A DNA stretch of 64,000 bases. Source: Trichoplax adhaerens. Taxonomy: Eukaryota > Placozoa > Uniplacotomia > Trichoplacea > Trichoplacidae. The notes beneath the pieces are model-generated. The model was given only the letters and a program-made list of their open reading frames with translations, was not told where the DNA came from and made no database searches. Made by a program: the position numbers and the translations under genes. Where the stretch lies: NCBI RefSeq assembly GCF_000150275.1, contig NW_002060978.1, forward strand, positions 327,611 through 391,610, in the 5' to 3' direction. Positions 13,305 to 25,680 of the stretch are shown here, one piece after another; the first letter of the stretch is position 1; each line of letters begins with the position of its first letter.

Positions 13305-13783
13305 TTTTCAATTTTTGTTCAAATTTTCCCTTATATTTTCCTGGTAAGGAAACTGAAATCACAGCTATGCCATTCTTTGTTTTTGTAAAAGGTTATTTGA
13401 AATTAAAGTGAATGGCATGTCTGGATGATATTTTGCTAGATTAACAGATTAAATTGGTATACCCCCGCAATAGTTAATTTTAAGGCGTTATAACTTTAGC
13501 ATTATTGATTACCTTTGAATAATGGAATACATATAATCATCCAGTTTATTTATTTACTACTTTATTTTTAACAAATTTCATGTAAACAACTAATTGTAAA
13601 ATAAAACGGATTGCATATGACAATACTGCTTTCATTAGTAATGTTGTTGTGTGAAATCACAAATTATTTAATGTATAAATGATTAGTATGTTATTAAACT
13701 TTGTGTTACTTTGACTCCTAAGGATTGAACTGTAGAAGTGAAGTGAAGGAAAATTGTTTAAATCAAAATTTGTTCACTGTAGG
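13305..13783 (+). repeat. Duplicated non-coding block, copy 1
   Basis: Colinear with 20962-21398. Shared runs include TTTTCC(C)TTATA, GTAAAAG, AATTAAAGTGAATG, GATATTTT-C-AGATTAA, a TTATAA-TTT block and GATTAC-TTTGAATAAT. The downstream order is also kept (TTCATGT-CATAACTAAT, then ACAAATTAT). It lies about 1.0 kb after the stop of receptor 2, while copy 2 lies under 0.1 kb after the stop of receptor 3. It is probably a relic of the duplication that made these two genes, with later insertions in the first interval. Confidence 0.65.
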
Positions 13784-15406
13784 AAAGTTGCATGAAAACA
13801 TGTAATTGTGAAAGCTTTCCAAAATACATGAGCATTCTAAGATACAGTTATGAGTTGCGTTTGTGTGCTAAGTGTTTCTTCTTATATAAGTAGCCGTTTT
13901 AGGAATAAAATAGTGCCACGAGTTTACAGCCCACCGTTGAGTGTAAATGCGTTGTATTGACGGTTATATAGTTGATGGCTTGCCCTTAGATTATAGATTG
14001 TAAAACTAATTCACTTTCCAGTGAGGAAAAGTAAATTAGTTAGATATCCTACTTATAGGAGAGCTCAAAGGTCAAATCTCATTTTAAGCATGACTGCCTC
14101 TTTTTATAAGCGTGCTCTAACGTAATTTAAAATATAGCAACGATTTTCCCTATAAAGAAAGTTCGTTCTCCATAGTTTACGCGTAAAGAGGTTTATATCA
14201 TTTCTGACGATAAACTTAAGGAAAAGGTCGGTAGTTTTTCCTTGAATTAATCTTGATAAGTGATTCTAGGTAGACGAAGACCAATATGTATTTCCGGTAT
14301 ATCTTTGTCTTTAGAAGGATATATAGATAGTCGTGACAAATAGATACTGTGGAACTTTAAAGGCGTTGTCCATTGTGATTCTGAATGGAATAAATGGCTC
14401 TTTCTTACTACTTGATCATGTTGAATTTCCCCTTAGAACAGTGATAAATAAAAAGATTTCATCTCGGTAAATGAAATACTGCTTACTTTATGTTGTAAAT
14501 GAAAGATAGTTATTTTAAGTCGTAATGCAGTTATAACATCTCGTAGTTCTTTTTTGTCAGATGCAGTTGTTTAAGTAACTCTACTATAAAAGAATCAATT
14601 AATTGAATGTCTAACATATAATAGATTGACTGTATAATTCTAACAATTGAGACATGATCAATTAGGTGAATAATGAAGTATACAGTTACCATCCTTTCTT
14701 GTATCCTTTTATGAAGTAACTCTCAACTTCAAAGTATGTTTAGAACGAACGCGGAAGTATAATAATTGAAAAGTATAAGTCACGTAATTATCTTTCTTAT
14801 TTGCCAATTTGATACTTATATGAATGCTATTAATTCGAAAGATAAATAAATTCAATGATCTTTGCACTAGAATTTAAGTACACTGCAAACGCGAATTTAA
14901 ATTGATCCTAAGCTTAGAGGCTAGAGAAAAAGTATTGTTTGATCTAAGAATAATTAAAGCGGTAAGAATTTTTTGCAATTACATGGTTTAAGTTCTTAAC
15001 CTTGCCCTTTGGATTGATTAAAAATTATTGAGAATATGTATTGTACTGCATATACGAATCTATAGTATATCTTGAAATGATTTTTATCTAGTGTACTTTA
15101 TCCTCTTCGTAGATAGAAATTCTTAATTATGATCGTCGTCTAAACATCTTCATAGATTCATAATCATCCGAATAATATTTGACCACTAGTTGCTAATACA
15201 TTCTCCTAAGATGAGCTATCGTTAAACATTAAAAATCGTTATATCGTTGTCGAAGCCATTCCAATTTTTTTTTTTACTTTGGAGAAAAAATTGATTTAAC
15301 TTTATATTAGCTATGATATATAGTAGCTTATCTTCATAATTTATTCTACTAATTGAGAAAATTATTATTAAGCTCGCTTAAAATGGATAATGACTGGTAA
15401 TTCTAC

Positions 15407-15958
15407 TGTGATATATACCGATCACGAAATTCCAAATTTTAGAAAAATGAGGGCTTTATTGAATCTTATATAAAGATTAACTACACACAGCTCTACTCTA
15501 GCCGAATGCTACTATTAAAGACTTCTACAACGAACTAACAGAATAATCTAAAGTTGCATGCTTTTATACTTTTCGTAGCATTCGCAGCTACAATCCGCAC
15601 GTCAACCTTTTACCTTATTTTACAGATAGTAAAATTATTCTTAGTAGCACTTTTCTACTGCAGACCATCATTAATCTGATATGGATACGATTACAGTATT
15701 TACGTAGACATTATTCACACCAACCAAAGTACAATGAATTAACCATATCCTAATATATAATTTTTAGTTTTATTTTTACCTATAGCCTTCTTGGTAGCTC
15801 AACACCTTACTGTATATGGTCATATGTACTCCAGCATAGAGTCTATACCACTACAGTCTATAGTTATGGCTACCAAGTATCTCTTAGGATAAGTATCTAC
15901 CGTACATTATACTAAACATGGCTAACAGTCTACAAGCACAATACTAAGTTACATTACA
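15407..15958 (-). repeat. Family F LTR-like element, minus orientation
   Basis: Reverse-oriented copy of the element at 32884 and 38241. On the + strand it starts TGTGATATATACCGATCACG and ends AAGTTACATTACA. The flanks TCTAC and TTTAC differ by one base and may be the 5-bp target duplication. The complement of the TATA/AATAAA region lies near the left end, as expected for this orientation. No retroviral reading frame is adjacent. Confidence 0.75.
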
Positions 15959-16744
15959 TTTACAAAACCCAGGTAATTAAAGTAACGGTTCCTAAAGGTA
16001 GTCATGTTAAATCTGGATGTTGCTTGTTTCTTCGGATTGGGAGTTCATTCTATCTATGCTTTTGTTCGTGGTCTTTTTATTAATAAATTCGTGATCAAAG
16101 AAAAGTCCTTTAGTTCATGAGACTCTCATAGCAATTATTTAAAAGTTCATCTTCTTTCAGAATTACGTAAGGTCGTTATTCTTGATAAGTATTTCGAAGA
16201 ATATCATAGTTGAAACGGATTAACGTGGCCATGATGCTCATAGTCAAACTGATATGCTGATAATTTTTGACTTCAATTTATAGCGTACGCGAATGTAACT
16301 GATATCTAAAATCTTTAAGGAGGTTTCAAAGGATTCGATAGACGATACTCATTATTCGATTCACTGTTTTATTAAGATCTGTAACTTAGTTTTTTAAATT
16401 AATTTATTGAAAATAATCGTAATTATCTTGTATTCCATTGTGTAATACAGTAAGATAGCAATCCAACTTCCAGATAGAAAGTGATTGATATTCTTAGATA
16501 TTACGTGATTAAGGATTGGGACAAGTGTGTCGTTCATCGTACTACTGAAGTCTATAATTAATTTATTGGGCATAACTAGTGTTCTATGTTATCTTTCAAA
16601 TACCTGAATACTATAATCCAATAAAAAGTTCTACTGTGCCAGTATGTACAAATTGCAGTATCGTGTTATAACGGCAATATAGTCTCGCTATTGACTAGAC
16701 ACAACTTCCTTTGAGTTTAATATTAATTCCAGATTGTCTGCAAT
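15959..16744. other. Spacer between two repeats
   Basis: Nothing recognised in this AT-rich spacer between the family F copy and the family E composite. Confidence 0.4.
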
Positions 16745-17644
16745 TGTAATGAAAGGAAAGTGTAGAGATCAAGTTACAAAACTTTAACAAACTTTAAAAA
16801 AAATGGAGAGAAGTATAAACCGAACAACATTACAAATACTTAGCTTTAACTATTAATAAAATAAGTCACAGACTTAAAAACTGTCAACGACCAAACAACC
16901 TTTCAAAAAGAAGAAAGTTTTAACTTGCGATAATTCGATCCCGAAGGCCTTTTAAATTCAACAAGTTTTTCAAATAAAATCTTCTTCTACTCTCCCTCTA
17001 AATTTTCTAGTTGCACCATCATTTATAGGCTTCTTAGAGCCGTCAGAGGTATTTAAAACTAAACAATTGCTAACCTATCGCTCTCAAGATCCGTTTTAGA
17101 AACCTACTTTGCACCATGTAAGAAAACAAAAATCATTCAAAGTTCAGACACAATTTACCCTACGATTCCCTACAAAACACTATAAAACTAACAAGCTAAC
17201 TATAAAAATACATCAAATTTCACTTCTAACATAATTTCTATCATTAATTCGCTACACTATAAAAATCTAAAAATCAACCTTTAAACATCAAGATTTAGTC
17301 ATCAAAATAACATTCTAACTACTTAACAATCAACGCAACCTCTGCTAATTTCCACCTTATTTTCCATTTTTCTAACTAAACTTTCCTAATGTGACTTTCA
17401 AGTCACATCATAAAATTCCTAAGCTTCAAATTCATAACAAAAAGTTCAAATTTAAAAAATCAGCTCTTACGATATTTTTCATAAACTAAAATTCAAAATT
17501 ACAACAGAAAAATTATATCAGACATGAATTAAAACAGGAAAATTATATCAGACCTAAATCCGACCGGTTCCGGAATCCGAAAAATTCGGTTCTTATAAAG
17601 ATCACAGTAATCGCTTATCAAAAAAATTTATATGACTATTACGA

Positions 17645-18357
17645 TGTCACGGTACGAACTACCGTGAAGAAATAGCTATCTAAATTTGGTTAATATAATA
17701 TAGCGATAATATGTTTGAAGATTCCTATTTAGTTCGTTAGTCGGTTAGATAGTCAACTAGTTTTTTCAATTGATATTTAATTGTAAAGACTATAATCTTG
17801 GGTGCCAAGATTCCTTCAGTAATAAATGATAGTAAATCTCTGACTATCTCGTCTACATCATCTGTGACGCTATAATTATACCATAGTGTTCGGTCGTTGG
17901 AACTGAATTATTTGATGATATAGCTAATCTCGCCTCTTTAAGTTAGTAAGTGGCGTTCTCCGCAAGGATTGGCGTGTGTAGACTACTTTGTCACTAGTGG
18001 TGTGTGACAATGTTACAACTAGTTACTTAAAGTAGGAATTATTCTAATTATAAATTTGTTACAGTAAATTTAATGCTGTGCTGTAATATGTACTGAAATG
18101 ATTCTGTGAATGGACATATTGTAGTCCGACTGTGAAAAATTAGTTAGTAGATGTTCTCACCTAAGTAATTTTATAAGATGACTTGTGAATGTTAGCTGCT
18201 GTAGAAGGGTATATAAGCCCATCAGATAGTTGAATAAAGCAGTTCTCAATTGTCTAGTTAAGTTTAACGTAGAATCAAAGGCGTCTAAATTCTTGTGAGG
18301 TAGTTAAGGGATACTGAATCCCGGAGACTATCGTAATTTAAAGATTTGTTTTACGTT
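17645..18357 (+). repeat. Family A LTR-like element nested in family E
   Basis: Begins TGTCACGGTACGAACTACCGTGA, a terminal hairpin, as at 28748, and follows that copy to ...GATTTGTTTTACGTT. It lacks the last ~30 bases, including the GTGACA terminus. It carries the box TATATAAG followed by AATAAAGCAG at the same spacing as the other copies. Relative to 28748-29190 it holds an extra 299-bp segment (17714-18012) bounded by ATG on each side and ending in a TGTCAC...GTGACA palindrome. Confidence 0.75.
17714..18012. repeat. 299-bp extra segment inside the family A copy
   Basis: Absent from the copies at 28748 and 46313, where the flanking sequences are directly joined. ATG occurs at both edges (17711-17713 and 18010-18012). 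The right end carries TGTCACTAGTGG...GTGTGACA, similar in style to the ends of the LTR-like families. It is either a further nested insertion or a long-form subfamily. Confidence 0.5.
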
Positions 18358-18767
18358 CTACTTTTCTGACTTTAGTATCGCTGAGTATTCGCGAGTATTG
18401 ACAGTTAATGTTTTAGCGTCAGATTGTACGGTAACTGTACGATTATAGACTACATTACAGTACTTTACCGTCATGTTATAAATCCCCTTTCTTTATGGAT
18501 AGGATTTTGCTACTAAGTCAAATTCCTTTATAATTTGAATAGACGATCAAATACCCTTTCTTTAGATTAGGCAATTGCTCTCGGGCTACTTCTATAGTAA
18601 TCTCTATATAATACCTTGTAAAATAATGAAGAAGAAAAGATGACGACATGATGATTTGGCTGGGTAAAACTTAAAAACACTATCACTTTCTAGGTATTTT
18701 CTGTAGTAAAATAGTACTAGTTACATACAAAAGCTATAGAGTACTCTACTTTTAGTCCTTTACTACA

Positions 18768-19690
18768 CAATAATAGATTTCAACTAAGCTACTGTATCTT
18801 ATAAGCGATTCTCTAGGCTAAAGATAATCTAATTTAATGAAGTTAGTGGAATAAAAGCACATATTTTTCGATATAAAATATAATGTAGAGAAATAATTAT
18901 ATCAGAACTTTGATCGAGTAATTCTACTGTAGTTAATTATGATGAATTTCAAAGGATTTCTAGGGTCGAAAATTCTTGTGGCAGGTAGCTTAAAAAATTC
19001 ACGTCTATGATTTATCATTAGAAATAAGTTAGCTAGGTAAATTTAATCATATCTAATTAAAGAACCTAGCCGATCCATATTTAATCTTAAGAAATTTAAT
19101 TCTAAAATAATAAATTGTCCAAGTCAAGATGAAATTAAAAAAGCTTTATCTATGAGGTTTTAGAAAGGTAGAGGTATAACTCAATAACAAGTATTTAAGA
19201 TAATATACCCTTAGCCGGATAGAATCATCGGTTGCTATTTGTAATTTTTAGATACATAACGGCAACAATGCTGCTTTTAATCTTGTAACAAACGCCATGG
19301 AAACAATTTTACTCAAATACGAAATTAAATTATCCTAACACACGAATCTATCTACTGCAGATAAAATTACGAATTTATAGTATTAATATGAATGACTAAC
19401 TAAAATTAAATTATCTAATTCAAATCGAGCTATCAACAAAATCAATACGTGACTTATCGGTACTTCAATTATTATTTGTTAACAAATACCATTCTTAGTA
19501 AAATTTATATCTATAAATGAAGATAACAAGTAAACTTTCATGATATTTCTGCAAAGCCGTAACGGATAGAGTAGCATCATTTCATTTACATCTTTATTTA
19601 AATCAGTCATAAGAAAGCTAGCATAATCTTACTTTCTGACTTTGTTGATATAATTTAATTTTAGATAGAAATTATTAAATTCTTGCTGCC
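18768..19690. other. Upstream region of receptor 3
   Basis: AT-rich sequence between family E copy 1 and the start of receptor 3. Nothing recognised beyond stop-dense short frames. Confidence 0.4.
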
Positions 19691-20875
19691 ATGGATCGGT
19701 ATGCTAATGTATCCAAGGATATATGCCATGTAGAATGTCTTCTGCATAAATTAATGGGAAACATTTCTGATGGTGAAGAAATCTTCCGTCGAGGTCAATT
19801 GGCTATTGCTGGCATATACATTTTCATAGGCATCTTGGGACTGATTTTAAATACTGTTACTATTGTGATTTACGCTATAAAATTTCGGACGAAAATTACG
19901 ACTTTTCATACTTTAATAATGAATCTTGCATTATCAGATACTCTATGCACTATAGCTATTATTTTGCTTGGAGCTAAGACTATTCTCATTGACATGAGTT
20001 CGCGTTCTCAGCCTATTGATACTTTGAAGGCAGCACTGTCTGCAAATAACGCGATTTGCAAGTTCAGTTACGTTATTTTCTATATGACTAACTCCGTATC
20101 TACGCTAACTATAACTGGAATGGCCGTTGTACGATATATGTCTTTACTTGCAAGAAATATTACTGAATATCAGACATACAACGCAAAGCCAAGGAGAAGA
20201 ATTTTCGTTCTGATTATAATATGGGCCTTAGCCATTAGCAGTGCAATTCCAGTTTTCAGAATTGTCGAACTAACTCCTGGAGTTAAAGTTCGCTGCTTTT
20301 TCGCAAATTATCATGATGAAGGCTGCTTTTATAATTTGGGCTACATTATTTCGATTACAATACTTTTATGCATTATTCCTATGGTAACGCTACTGTACTG
20401 CTATATTTATTTAGCTAAATTTTTATTCCGACAGCAAACAGAAAGGAGGGAATCTTTCAGTGAAGCGAATCTAAACTCGACTGCTTTTCGTACTCGTAGT
20501 ATTAAGGAAAGACGAGCAGCAATATTAGTAATCAGTGTTACAATTATATTTATTTCGACTTCGATTCCTTTTATAGTTTATCAGTGGATCATTTCTGTTA
20601 GTCAATGTAATGCCGATGAAATATTAATTTTCTGGATGTATAAGAGTTCATCGAACTGGATATTTTATGAAATTGCTCATTTGTTATTTATATTGCCTCC
20701 TATATTGAATCCTATATGCTATACATGCTTTAATAGTAATTTTCACAACGCTTGCCGATCAGTACTAAAGAATAGAAGGCTTACCAGAGAATCTCAGTCA
20801 TCGACTAAATCAAGCTTATTGAACATTTTAGACCGCCTTATTTTCTATGCGGAGAAATTAAAAAGAGCAAAATAA
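19691..20875 (+). CDS. Class A GPCR, CNADE subfamily, receptor 3
   Basis: A 394-residue intronless receptor, the longest in the window. Landmarks: Cys12/Cys16 in the N tail, Asp83 in TM2 (NLALSD), Cys123 in TM3 and Cys202 in loop 2, VRY at 147-149, Trp178 in TM4, Pro293 in TM6, CNADE 306-310 and NPICY 340-344. The acidic residue of the DRY motif is replaced by Val, which by analogy with other class A receptors tends to raise basal activity; the Arg is kept. Loop 3 inside the cell is Arg/Ser/Thr rich (about 246-276), suited to phosphorylation. The basic C tail (about 350-394) is longer than in its sisters. The ATG lies in GCCATGG, an ideal context. AATAAA follows at 20959. Confidence 0.93.
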   Translation: MDRYANVSKDICHVECLLHKLMGNISDGEEIFRRGQLAIAGIYIFIGILGLILNTVTIVIYAIKFRTKITTFHTLIMNLALSDTLCTIAIILLGAKTILIDMSSRSQPIDTLKAALSANNAICKFSYVIFYMTNSVSTLTITGMAVVRYMSLLARNITEYQTYNAKPRRRIFVLIIIWALAISSAIPVFRIVELTPGVKVRCFFANYHDEGCFYNLGYIISITILLCIIPMVTLLYCYIYLAKFLFRQQTERRESFSEANLNSTAFRTRSIKERRAAILVISVTIIFISTSIPFIVYQWIISVSQCNADEILIFWMYKSSSNWIFYEIAHLLFILPPILNPICYTCFNSNFHNACRSVLKNRRLTRESQSSTKSSLLNILDRLIFYAEKLKRAK

Positions 20876-20958
20876 CCTAAATAGAAATTAATATGGTTTA
20901 TAAAAGCATTACTGTAATTTCCGCTAATCGTGAATTTATTAAGCTAATTACCATAATT

Positions 20959-20964
20959 AATAAA
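20959..20964 (+). terminator. Poly(A) signal AATAAA for receptor 3
   Basis: A perfect AATAAA 84 bases after the stop of receptor 3. It lies at the left edge of the duplicated non-coding block, suggesting that the block begins close to the old transcript end. Confidence 0.45.
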
Positions 20965-21398
20965 TTTTTAATTTTCCTTATAAAAAAGCTGTAGTCGTAG
21001 TTATGTTGTTATTAGTTCTTGTAAAAGCTATTCAAGCTATTTAGAATTAAAGTGAATGAAATATTCAGGGTGATATTTTACAAGATTAAGATATTGAACG
21101 AATATTACCCGAAAGTTATAATTTTTAAAGCGCTGTGATTTGGGCATTAATGATTACTTTTGAATAATATAATAAATATAATTATTCAATTTATTTACCA
21201 ATGCATTCATAATTGATTTCATGTCCATAACTAATAGATAATGAGAGGCATAAAACAAGGTTGCTTGGGTTACTAATATTGTTTGGTTTATTACAAATTA
21301 TGTTATGAACATATGCATTATTTTTTGTACCTTATATATATATTTTTATACATTGAAGTATAGGGGTGAAATAAATAAAAATTTGTGCAACTTTTTGA
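20962..21398 (+). repeat. Duplicated non-coding block, copy 2
   Basis: Colinear partner of 13305-13783, with interrupted identity I judge at about two thirds by eye. It begins about 85 bp after the stop of receptor 3. It has no long reading frame, so the shared sequence reflects duplicated flanking DNA and not a second gene. Confidence 0.65.
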
Positions 21399-24300
21399 TT
21401 TAAAATGATGAATTAATACTTTTCAATTGAAATAGTAATAATTTCTCATTTGTTATAAACAAGAATATAAATAAAATTTGTTATTACTTCATGCGTATTT
21501 AAAAAAGATACCAATCGTGATAGATTTATAATGATACTTTCACTAAGAACGAAAAAAGGCTTGTAATAATTTATAGCTAAGTTGCTTGTAGCCAAAAAAT
21601 TACTTGGAAAAATGTCATGGACAACCGCTTCCGATTTCTACTTCTTGGATTCGATTGTAATGTATAAAGATTTATTGCATCGCCTTCACCTGTTAATATA
21701 CTGCCTGTTGAAAAATTTAGACCTTCTATTAATCTGCCTAAAGAATTAATTTAGCAATATCTGATTGCACGACTTAAATTTGAGAGTCTGCCTCTCATTA
21801 GATTTCGCATAGCAGAAATTGTATTCTCCAATATTTAAAAGATTGAAATGCATAGAATTAATAACGTAGCGTATTGTAACTTATGACGCAATATTAAGAA
21901 ACATTTCATGAGTCTAAAGAAAAATTTGCGAATTAAAAAGATGCCTAATCAGGCATAGTGGAGTATGTTATATCTCATATGTATTTTGCTGGAAAAGCAT
22001 GATTACTTGTATGAGTAGAAACAAGGCTTTAGATTCTCTCATATTATGCTTTCATTTATGCTAATACAATATTGTACTTCGTCATTATTTGCCATATGGC
22101 TTAGATTAATCCTGATGAGGAAGCAAAATTGAGTTGAAAGCAAATGTGAAATATTTGAAAGAAATTTTATAATTTGATTGACTTGTTTCTTGATATGAAA
22201 GGTTTATTGAATAATGGCGGATTAAATACTTTTTATACGCCTGTTTTAAGAGCCCAGGTAATATTATCTAGAAGTAAAAAGCTAAGCATCATGCAGAATA
22301 TTCATTGAAGGAACGATATTCTTTATTGCTATCTATTCTTAATACATTAGGAAAGTAGACGAGTGTAAAACTATGATGACTGATTTAAACAATTCCTCTA
22401 TTATTCTTACATGCAGAATACGTAGACATACCTACTGCTTTGAAAACGCTAACAATGACAAGGTCAATACTGTTTAATGCAAAATAGATTTTGCAATTCA
22501 ATTATCAGTGTATGATTTTACATTATTAATTTGATTAAAGAATTGCATGGATAAATCATAGCTTTCAATTACACGCCTTGTAATCGTCTATGTGTTATAG
22601 TAAAGACCTGTAAATAAAGTACAATAGTCATTTTACTCTTATTTTAACCAAAAACAATTTTTTTCGCTAGATTTTTTACTTTGGACAAGTTAATAATTTT
22701 CGTTTCTACCTGAAACTAAAATTTATTAAGCTTCAATTACCATATATATGTGATTGTAGTCTTGCTATGTTGTGTTTATTTTATCGTAAATCACAGATTA
22801 TTTCTCAACCAGCAAAACTTAATCACAGAATTTTTAAGCTTTATTATTTTGATATTATTGCAATAACTAAAGATTTCGATGAACAGGTCTCTTAAATTAT
22901 GGCATATAAGTTTAACTACTACTCGGTAGCTTAATATGTTGATAATAATAGCACGTATATTCAATTCATTCTTATTGACTAATTTTACATCCAAAAAAAG
23001 CTGTAATAATTATTTATCATTTAAATACCATAAAGATTAGTTTATATAACCTTTAGATTTACTTTATGATGGAGTATGCTTAGTTGAGCCTGGCTTTAAA
23101 CTTATCTATATTTGTGTTAGCAGTACTCTTCATAACCCATAAAATTCCCGTTATTTATTACTCCTGATCAAATATATAAAAGCGATACGCTTTCTTGAGA
23201 CTGTTTATGTTCTATAAATGTTGAAGGAGGTTTAAGACTAACTAGCCGTAAGCATAATTTAACTAAGCCTTAGTAAAAGGTAGCAGCAAGACCGTTATGA
23301 TCTCTACCGTAAGAAAATCAAGAATGCTCGCAGGTGTAAGCAAACTTCCTTAATTATGGGCACCAAAAGCTTATAACTTTTGAATAGCAATCCTTCAAAG
23401 ATATTACGGAAATTGAGTGTAAGAAGAAGCAAAACTGCACTTAGTTCAATAGTGCAAAAATTTGAAACAGAATACTTTTCCTCTGCTAAATAGAGGTGGG
23501 TAGATAAAAAGACGACTTTTAGGCATGTTTCATGGAGGCATTTATTGTATCCTTTTCTACACCCTCTCTTAGATACATTTAATAATAATACAATTCTAGT
23601 ATATACTACTGTGGATGGCTTTTTCACAAAGACTTTATACGACTGTAAATCTCTTCATCGCTAAAATTATTCTTGAATATCAACTTCGTGACCAAAATTG
23701 CTATGTAATGTTGATTTGAAACTCGATGTGACTCAGTATTATCATATAGTAATGTAGGTAATTGTGGCAATCTACCATATGTTTACATAAGTTTTCAGCT
23801 TTCAATTGCACAATTTGTTAAGTAATGATCACCAGGTCATCAAATGCCAATTATATTTATATAGCTTCTTTACTGTATTTTGATCTATAAAGCTGGAAAG
23901 CTTTGAAGTAACAGGACATTTTGAGTAACCAAAGAGTGTTCCTTTACCTTATTAAAGATCCTGTGTAATCTTCCTGCAGACACGAATTTTTTGAAAGAGT
24001 TGTATGTATACCTAGTAAAGATCTTGTGGACAGGTTTATTGCTAAATAATTTATGGTAAGATTGGGAAAAATAAATTAATTGTAATTTATTATCAGCGGA
24101 GGCGGCAATTGTTTTCATTATAGCTAATTTTGATTTGAACTTTCGCTTGGGTGTTGCAATCGTAGATAGCAGTAAAGATAATTCGTAAGCTAAATTTTAT
24201 TCGATAAAAAGCATTTTTTTACTATAACATTTCCTTGATAAATATTATAAGTCTTCCGCATTTAAAAAATCTATCTTAATTTTCGCGAAATATTAATATC

Positions 24301-25680
24301 GGGTTCGTCATATATACCTTTCATAGAGAGCCCTTTAATGCGGTAGATTTCTCTTACATTAAACAATAAGAGAGATGATGATTATAAATTTTGCCACACT
24401 CGGTTTGCTGTAATCATGTAAATTGCTTGCCGATGAACGTCATTTAAGTCTCTAAAAGTAATATCAATTCTTAGTATAGTTATGCAAATTGCTAATATCT
24501 TATTGAAATTGCTTTGTTTACAAGAAATATATTAATTGAGGAAGATTAGGATTTGGAAACAAATGTTTATCGATTAGCGGTCATTTACCTTATAATGATT
24601 TTAAAGTTATCAGTTCGGTTTCACTACTGCTTGATCAGTATTTGTGTAATGCTTATCTCTAATCAGATATTGCAGTTTGTATGGGGTAATCGTTAATTAC
24701 TAGAGTAAAAGTTGGTCATCTTTAACCCAAATTTAAAAATACATCTTCGTAGGCCCACGCTATTTTAAGATTTGAGGCTTAAATAGACCATAAACTCATA
24801 ATATTAATTTCTATAAATAAAAATTTAGTTTTATAGTTAAAAAGCTGCCCGAATAGATATTGTCATAAATTTTCAAAATTAAATAAACGTTCAAATACTT
24901 TAAAGATTCATAATATTAAAGTTACTGTTGATTCTGATTAACGAACTGAAAAATATGAAATTCTAGAAATGTTCTTGCGTCTTTTCAGTATTCGATGGGA
25001 TGATGTCTAGTAATTATAACATGCTAAACATATTTAGATAATATTTAACAATCACTGCAAGGTAGTTCATAAGCGGTATCGATATTTTCGTATATGGGAT
25101 TAGAACTAGTATATTCTTTAAATGTGTAACCAAGAATGGTGCAAAAAATAGATCGATAATTTTAATACCAATCTGTATTTCTATCTTTTTCGTGATGGAA
25201 ATACTCAATTTGGAAATTAATTTAATTTCATCACGGAAATATTTCTAGGATTATAGAGGAAAACTTTGTATAAATAGATAATTCGATTTGTATTACAATA
25301 CTGTTAAAGGTATCTTGATACTAGGTAGTGAATCACTATAACATAACCCTTTTTTACTACTTAATTTGCTATGAAAGAAATTTTACGACGCCGTTGAACT
25401 TTACCGTTTATATAATGCTATGCTACGTTTTGAGGTGTCATTCTCGTGATCGCAAAAAAAACTAATATTCAACCTGACGTCGCAGCGAATTAATAAACTG
25501 CCATATGTTTCAAAGTAAACAATGAAATTTAACGCAATCAAATATTTGCGAGCTAAAATTTTTTGTTGCTTTTTGAACTTTTAATAAAATTGCTAAGAAA
25601 CAAGGTCTATTTATCTACTTGTTTCCTTATGTATATCCTGCTATTTGAAACTATACCGCATACCACACATACGTTATATT

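Larger units (their letters stand above)
12302..15406. other. Intergenic stretch containing a duplicated non-coding block
   Basis: No gene recognised. 13305-13783 is homologous to 20962-21398 downstream of receptor 3. The rest (12332-13304 and 13784-15406) is AT-rich with short frames, and I see nothing further in it. Confidence 0.5.
16745..18767. repeat. Family E element, copy 1, carrying a family A insertion
   Basis: Starts TGTAATGAAAGG and ends CCTTTACTACA, flanked on both sides by CAAT, a 4-bp target duplication. The left part (16745-17640) is strikingly poor in G on the + strand. It contains a perfect 8-bp inverted repeat (TGTGACTT/AAGTCACA, 17390-17407) and the GC-rich string GACCGGTTCCGGAATCC. 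The right part (18358-18767) carries the conserved TTCTGAC-TTAGTATCGCT segment and ends in an AAAGGACT/AGTCCTTT hairpin in the other copies. A family A copy (17645-18357) sits between the halves; in copies 2 and 3 the halves are directly joined. The class is uncertain: 4-bp duplications and TGT/ACA ends are compatible with an LTR or with a non-autonomous DNA element. Confidence 0.75.
20876..25680. other. Intergenic stretch containing copy 2 of the duplicated block
   Basis: 20962-21398 matches 13305-13783. The remaining ~4.2 kb is AT-rich. Frames such as 23304-23627 (minus, GTG start) and 23885-24118 (minus, 77 codons) show no domain and look like chance. No repeat family member was recognised here. 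Confidence 0.5.

Noticed and set aside
22110-22150. CTGATGAG string as a hammerhead ribozyme core
   Set aside because: No stem II followed by CGAAA and no flanking helix pairing at the required places.
23304-23627. 107-codon minus frame
   Set aside because: GTG start, no domain, no splice-site support; treated as chance.
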